Source: JANELJ01 sp024511395 | GTDB taxonomy: Bacteria > Pseudomonadota > Gammaproteobacteria > GRL18 | Direction: 5' to 3' | DNA length: 64,000 nt | Assembly: GCA_963681975.1 (NCBI GenBank) | Contig: OY820613.1 | Span: forward strand, 2,728,001 to 2,792,000 | Part shown: piece by piece, positions 59,701 through 64,000 of the stretch | Layout: every line of letters begins with the position of its first letter | Position numbering within the stretch: position 1 is the first letter of the stretch | Program-made: the position numbers and the translations under genes | The notes under the pieces: generated by a model | Told to the model about the DNA's origin: nothing | The model's input: only the letters and a program-made list of their open reading frames with translations | The model's database searches: none

Positions 59701-59911
59701 ATGATTATAAAGAATTTCAGAAAAAGTTTACGAAAAATACTGCTTACTAAAGCTGACAAGCTTCTAGCCACATTTCCACTAAATAGTCAACAACGTCTTT
59801 TTTACCATGCTTTTTTATCAAACCGAAAATTTCCAAAAGAGTTCGATGCAACCAATTCTATTTTTATTCATACACCTAAATGTGCAGACTCCTCTATAAT
59901 TAAAACTTTTT
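59701..59911 (+). pseudogene. Sulfotransferase, N-terminal fragment cut by IS4
   Basis: MIIKNFRKSLRKILLTKADK...NSIFIHTPKCADSSIIKTF. The FIHTPKCADSS stretch matches the PAPS-binding P-loop of family-2 sulfotransferases (usually PKCAGTS), with Asp in place of Gly. It ends at about 70 residues where the IS4 end CATAGGTATG begins at 59912. The remainder of the gene is not in the window. Confidence 0.65.
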
Positions 59912-59983
59912 CATAGGTATGTCTTTAAGGATTTTATCATTTTGTTTCAATAGTTTACCCATCAGGATGTAACTCCATAATTA

Positions 59984-61008
59984 ACCTGAATTCTGGATAA
60001 GAACTAAAAAATATTGAACTAAATGCCTGTTTCTCGATCAGATCATTTAATGACCAAATCAAATGAATTTGAACAAGGAACAGGCAAGTGACTACTATAA
60101 CTATAGATGAATTGTATTGTAATATCGATGATTTCAACCAGTTCTTTTATCCTGAATGGGAAAAAACACTGCTGGAATCCGGTGATAAAAAGAGAAGACG
60201 ACAAGGTGTAATGAGCCCCGGTGAACTGATGACTATCCTGATTAACTTTCATCAGTCACATTACAAAGATTTTAAGAGTTATTATTTATGCCATGTGCAT
60301 CAACACCTTAGGAAAGAGTTTCCAAATTTATTGAGCTATAGCCGTTTCCTGTGAGTGATGTCATCGGTACTGGTGCCATTATGCGCTTACTTTACTCATT
60401 GCAAAGGAAAGCCAAGCGGAATTGCCTTTGTTGATGCGAGCAGCATTAAAGTATGCCACAACATTCGCATACCCAGGCATAAAGTCTTTGATGGTGTTGC
60501 TCAGCGAGGCAAATCGACCATGGGGTGGTTCTATGGGTTTAAACTTCACCTGATCATTAATCATAAAGGTGAAATACTGGCCACTAAATTGACGGCCGGT
60601 AATGTAGATGACAGAAAACCGGTTCCTGAAATGGCCAAAGACTTATATGGAAAGCTTTATGGTGACAAAGGCTATGTCTCCAGTCTTTTAAGTGATGAAC
60701 TGTTTGAACAGGATGTCGGGCTTATTACCAATGTCAGACGAAACATGAAAACACGTGCCATTGCATTGCGGGATAAGATTATGCTGAAAAAACGTTTTAT
60801 AATTGAAACGGTTAATGAGCAGCTAAAAAATATTACACAGATTGAACATTCACGTCATAGAAGCGTAAGTGGTTTTATGTTGAACCTTATTGGTTCTCTG
60901 ATTGCCTATTGTCATAAAAAAGACAAGCCGACAATCAGAATAGATGAGAGTGATATGAAAACTCTCTGTATTTAGGTAAATGACTGGGGTCTTATCCAGA
61001 TCTCAGGT
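59984..61008 (+). mobile_element. IS982-family element
   Basis: 1025 bp, ends ACCTGAATTCTGGATAAGA / ACCTGAGATCTGGATAAGA, flanked by a perfect 6-bp duplication TAATTA (59978-59983 and 61009-61014). The uninterrupted IS4 sequence at 54035-54045 confirms the insertion point. Confidence 0.92.
60088..60975 (+). pseudogene. IS982-family transposase with one nonsense codon
   Basis: A 295-codon frame from MTTITIDELYCNIDDF to MKTLCI. One TGA at 60352-60354, where the other copy has GGA (RFLGVMSS), is the only lesion. The DDE core FVDASSIKVCHN, YGDKGYVSSLL and the late Glu block are otherwise kept. IS982 transposases are about 290 residues. Confidence 0.9.
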
Positions 61009-61014
61009 TAATTA

Positions 61015-61353
61015 GGTTCTACACCAAACTGATAAAGTCCAGTAGACTTATCTCGTTTAGGATGAGCTCTGCCAGCCTTTTCTTTCAGGAAAAAATATGT
61101 TCTTTCAAGCACATCCGTTAATTGTTTTCGTTTATGGTTAACAATGGATTCCAATAATGAATACCACCAGTAAACGGTTGTTTTGGAGACCGTCAACGTT
61201 GACATCTCCATTTGGCAAAATTGTTCTATGCTACTACATATAAATCGTTTCAGAATCGTCGCGATTAAACTGCTCCAAACCAAAGCTTCCATCAATACGC
61301 AATTACTGGTTTGGAACCCCTGCAAGTTATTATGAGACTTGCACTCTTTAAAT
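61015..61353 (-). pseudogene. IS4 transposase C-terminal fragment
   Basis: Encodes about 110 residues (MQGFQTSN...GLYQFGVEPN). The stop directly after VEPN comes from the TAATTA duplication of IS982; the uninterrupted gene reads VEPNIGVTS. Its upstream part is removed by IS5 copy F. Confidence 0.85.
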
Positions 61354-62853
61354 AGTTCAACCTGAATAATACCGTTTTAAGCCTGACATCAAGCCAGGTT
61401 TAAAGCAGCTGATTGCCCCGGTTTGATAAAAGACCCCATCAAACCGGAAATAATTTTGAGCCACAAAAGCCGGAGCTTATTGAGGATCTTTCTTAAGTTA
61501 TGTCCAGCGGCTACCATAACCACATTAATGGCATCACCGACTGCACCTTTGAGGTAGCAGCGGTCTAAACGGCCATCGTTTTTCATATGACCAATTTCAG
61601 GCTCAATCACACTGCGCCGTTTTAATGCCTTTTTAATACTTCGGGTAACGCCTCGCTTCTGACCTGAGATAAAAACTTTAGTGTCTTTTACTTCATGTCC
61701 ACGATAACCCCGGTCAACAAAGCAGTGTTCCGGTTGTACGGCTGTAAACTGTTTTATCTGTTCCAGTTGTGGCAGCAAGGTATGTCCATCATAAGGATTG
61801 CCCGGACAACTTTGAGCACCAATAACAAAGCCTTCCTTGTTAGTTACCGCGATACTGGTTTTAACACCAAATTCATAAGGCTTATGAGCTTTGCCTTTAC
61901 TGATACACTCGACTTCAGGTGCATGTAAACTGTAAAGCTTGTTTTTACTGTGCTGCTCCTGCTCAATCAGTTTCTGAGCCTGTTTTAGAGCTACTTCAAA
62001 CAGAGACTGAATATCAACAGAATAGTTGGGCAGTTGTCGTTCAATATCCCGTTTAACACGACCTAAACGGGATTTCAGTTTATTGTTCATTTTCTTCATG
62101 CGTTTAAACTGTTTTGCATGTGCATAACGACTGGCCATTAGTACATATTGCGGCCCAACCCGATTATAGTTCTGACGCAGTTTAATACCGTGCTCTTTGG
62201 ACAGTTTAACCAGGTTTTCTCTGGCTTTGTTCAGGAGCTTTGAATCGGTTGGAAAAGCGATGTTCTTTTCCTGTACGGTAGTATCTACCGTGACTTTCTT
62301 TAAACTGCCGGGCTTTATGGTTTTACTCTTTAGTCCGGCTTTAATGGTTTCAATCAGTAATTTTTCACTGCCTGATTTACCCAGCCGGTTACGCCATTTG
62401 GTCATGGTCACAGGGTGTATAGGCATTTTATGCTGAAAGTATTCTTCACCACAGAAATACTGCCAGTACGGATTTTCTGTCCAGCCTTTTACTACCTGTT
62501 CATCCGATAAATCATGCAGGTGTTTCAGGTAATGCAATCCTGCAATCAATCGAGTGCGTATGGCAGGAGCACCTTTAGTGGATACAAACAGAGCGCCCCA
62601 TTCTTTATCAGGACTTTCCCAATCTATGTGTTTTGATAACTTAATCAACTCATGGTTTATGTCCAGCATGTTTTCAAGGCGCATCCTGAACAGGTCTTCC
62701 TGAGGTATTTTTGGCTGTTTCTTTGGCTTCATTCTGGTCTGGAAATTTGCAAGGTAATAAGGCTTATTTTACCAAAAACCTGCAAATTTAACACCCATAA
62801 TCAAGAAATATTTCTTTATAAATCAATGCACTATGTTTTATTCAGGGCAGACT
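61354..62853 (-). mobile_element. IS5-family element, copy F (intact)
   Basis: 1500 bp with standard ends, flanked by AAAT (61350-61353 and 62854-62857). Head-to-tail with copy G, one shared AAAT between them. Confidence 0.92.
61389..62732 (-). CDS. IS5-family DDE transposase, copy F
   Basis: 447 residues, open throughout, begins MKPKKQPKIP (Lys for Glu at position 4 relative to copy B) and has RRSVIEPEIGHMK. Expected to be active. Confidence 0.9.
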   Translation of the reverse strand: MKPKKQPKIPQEDLFRMRLENMLDINHELIKLSKHIDWESPDKEWGALFVSTKGAPAIRTRLIAGLHYLKHLHDLSDEQVVKGWTENPYWQYFCGEEYFQHKMPIHPVTMTKWRNRLGKSGSEKLLIETIKAGLKSKTIKPGSLKKVTVDTTVQEKNIAFPTDSKLLNKARENLVKLSKEHGIKLRQNYNRVGPQYVLMASRYAHAKQFKRMKKMNNKLKSRLGRVKRDIERQLPNYSVDIQSLFEVALKQAQKLIEQEQHSKNKLYSLHAPEVECISKGKAHKPYEFGVKTSIAVTNKEGFVIGAQSCPGNPYDGHTLLPQLEQIKQFTAVQPEHCFVDRGYRGHEVKDTKVFISGQKRGVTRSIKKALKRRSVIEPEIGHMKNDGRLDRCYLKGAVGDAINVVMVAAGHNLRKILNKLRLLWLKIISGLMGSFIKPGQSAALNLA

Positions 62854-62857
62854 AAAT

Positions 62858-63773
62858 AGTTCAACCTGAATAATACCATTTTAAGCCTGACTTCAAGCCA
62901 GGTTTAAAGCAGCTGATTGCCCCGGTTTGATAAAAAACCCCATCAAACCGGAAATAATTTTGAGCCACAAAAGCCGGAGCTTATTGAGGATCTTTCTTAA
63001 GTTATGTCCAGCGGCTACCATAACCACATTAATGGCATCACCGACTGCACCTTTGAGGTAGCAGCGATCTAAACAGCCATCGTTTTTCATATGACCGATT
63101 TCAGGCTCAATCGCACTGCGCCGTTTTAATGCCTTTTTAATACTTCGGGTAACGCCTCGCTTCTGACCTGAGATAAAAACTTTAGTGTCTTTTACCTCAG
63201 GTCCATGACAACCCCGGTCAACAAAGCACTGTTCCGGTTGTACGGCTGTAAACTGTTTTATCTGTTCCAGTTGTGGCCCGCGATACTGGTTTTAACTCCA
63301 AATTCATAAGGCTTATGAGCTTTGCCTTTACTGATACACTCAACTTCAGGAGCATGTAAACTGTAAAGTTTGTTTTTACTGTGCTGCTCCTGCTCAATTA
63401 GTTTCTGAGCCTGTTTTAGAGCTACTTCAAACAATGACTGAATATCAACAGAATAGTTGGGCAGTTGTCGTTCAATATCCCGTTTAATACGACCTAAACG
63501 GGATTTCAGTTTATTGTTCATTTTCTTCATGCGTTTAAACTGTTTTGCATGTGCATAACGACTGGCCATTAGTACATATTGCGGCCCAACCCGATTATAG
63601 TTCTGGCGCAGTTTAATACCGTGCTCTTTGGACAGTTTAACCAGGTTTTCTCTGGCTTTGTTCAGGAGCTTTGAATCGGTTGGAAAAGCGATGTTCTTTT
63701 CCTGTACGGTAGTATCTACCGTGACTTTCTTTAAACTGCCGGGCTTTATGGTTTTACTCTTTAGTCCGGCTTT
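62858..63773 (-). mobile_element. IS5-family element, copy G (deleted and truncated)
   Basis: The left end AGTTCAACCTGAATAA is intact. A 73-bp deletion joins GTTGTGGC to CCGCGATACTGG near 63276, and identity to the family stops at CCGGCTTT (63773). About 500 bp of the 5' end is missing. Confidence 0.9.
62893..63773 (-). pseudogene. IS5-family transposase, copy G
   Basis: Residues from about AGLKSKTIKPG to SIAG-, then a frame change caused by the 73-bp deletion, and the final MKNDGCLDRCYLKG to LNLA. N-terminal ~145 residues are absent; chimeric upstream sequence reads into it. Confidence 0.88.
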
Positions 63774-64000
63774 GGCAGGGGTTGATGATGTCGACTTCAG
63801 TCGAAGAGAAATTCCGCCCCCATGGTGAGCAAATACCTGGAAAAGGCAGGGTGTCAAGGAGGAGTCCTGAAAGGAAGCTCCTTGATAGCCTGACTTTGGA
63901 AGGTAGGCTGTTCACTATGGAGGTGGTATTTCAGGTTTGTTCATTTAACCTCTGCTGACTTAAACCACCGCAATGAGCGTTTACACAGTTATTTTTACAC
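63774..64000. other. Unassigned sequence at window end
   Basis: 227 bp of unrelated DNA after the IS5 copy G breakpoint. It contains GGCAGGGTGTCAAGGAG and the partial inverse CTCCTTGATAGCCTG (63860-63907), a hairpin reminiscent of unit 3 at 43761. No ORF that I can support. Confidence 0.5.

Larger units (their letters stand above)
59912..61353 (-). mobile_element. IS4-family element interrupted by IS982 and cut by IS5 copy F
   Basis: The 3' end CATAGGTATG... runs from 59912 to 59983, resumes at 61009 after IS982 and is cut at 61353 by IS5 copy F. The remaining two thirds of IS4 are absent. Confidence 0.85.

Overview
The window is a chromosomal segment of a gammaproteobacterium. The order ychF-pth-rplY-prs-tRNA-Gln-ispE-lolB-TPR lipoprotein, divergent from hemA-prfA-prmC, is the pseudomonad/gammaproteobacterial arrangement. 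Kdo, heptose and lipid A genes show a Gram-negative outer membrane. The housekeeping genes have moderate GC and the O-antigen-type region (about 48.7-60 kb) is very AT-rich. Species cannot be fixed without a search. A thiosulfate/sulfur-type YeeE/YedE permease next to thiC is compatible with a sulfur-associated lifestyle but does not prove it.

Layout: kdsB (partial), kdsC and a YhcC-type radical SAM gene (1-1.7 kb); two tandem copies of one IS5-family element (1.7-4.7 kb); tRNA-Thr, a SPOR protein, coaX and birA (4.8-7.7 kb); a complete rRNA operon on the minus strand, 16S-tRNA-Ile-23S-5S, with promoter, boxA sites and terminator (7.9-14 kb); tRNA-Met; a mobile-element pile-up of ISAs1 remnant, IS66 and IS5 remnant (14.3-18.5 kb); the ychF to prmC housekeeping block (18.8-30.1 kb); moaE, moaD and divergent moaC (30.1-31.5 kb); thiC with a TPP riboswitch, a sulfur permease, a Pcm-like methyltransferase and a hemerythrin pseudogene (32-37.2 kb); then an LPS region: waaA, aldo/keto reductase, FAD oxidoreductase, hldE, IS701-like remnant, two LpxL-type acyltransferases around a WaaP-type kinase, msbA, a second WaaP-like protein, an O-antigen ligase and glycosyltransferases (37.2-51.6 kb). 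From 51.6 kb to the end the LPS locus is broken up by nested IS5, IS4, IS982 and IS3 elements.

The genes work together mainly in envelope building: KdsB/KdsC make and activate Kdo, WaaA transfers it, HldE makes the ADP-heptose precursor, LpxL-type enzymes acylate lipid A, MsbA flips the product, WaaP-like kinases modify the core, and WaaL with the glycosyltransferases adds the outer sugars. A truncated sulfotransferase suggests that sulfated glycans were once made.

I see no clear new multi-gene system. The most unusual signals are repeats and decay: (1) a small inverted-repeat element, found near birA and near thiC, with CGTTCAG heptamers at its ends; the same heptamer forms nine perfect tandem copies inside an ORF end and recurs in rRNA spacers; (2) a family of intergenic hairpins whose arms differ in sequence but stay self-complementary around a CATCCATG core; (3) a hemerythrin gene with three in-frame stops at plausible glutamine positions; (4) a BirA with altered biotinyl-AMP loop residues and a shortened DNA-binding domain; (5) seven copies of a 1500-bp IS5-family element, including two head-to-tail pairs that share a 4-bp target duplication, and an IS4/IS982 nest whose history can be read from its junctions.
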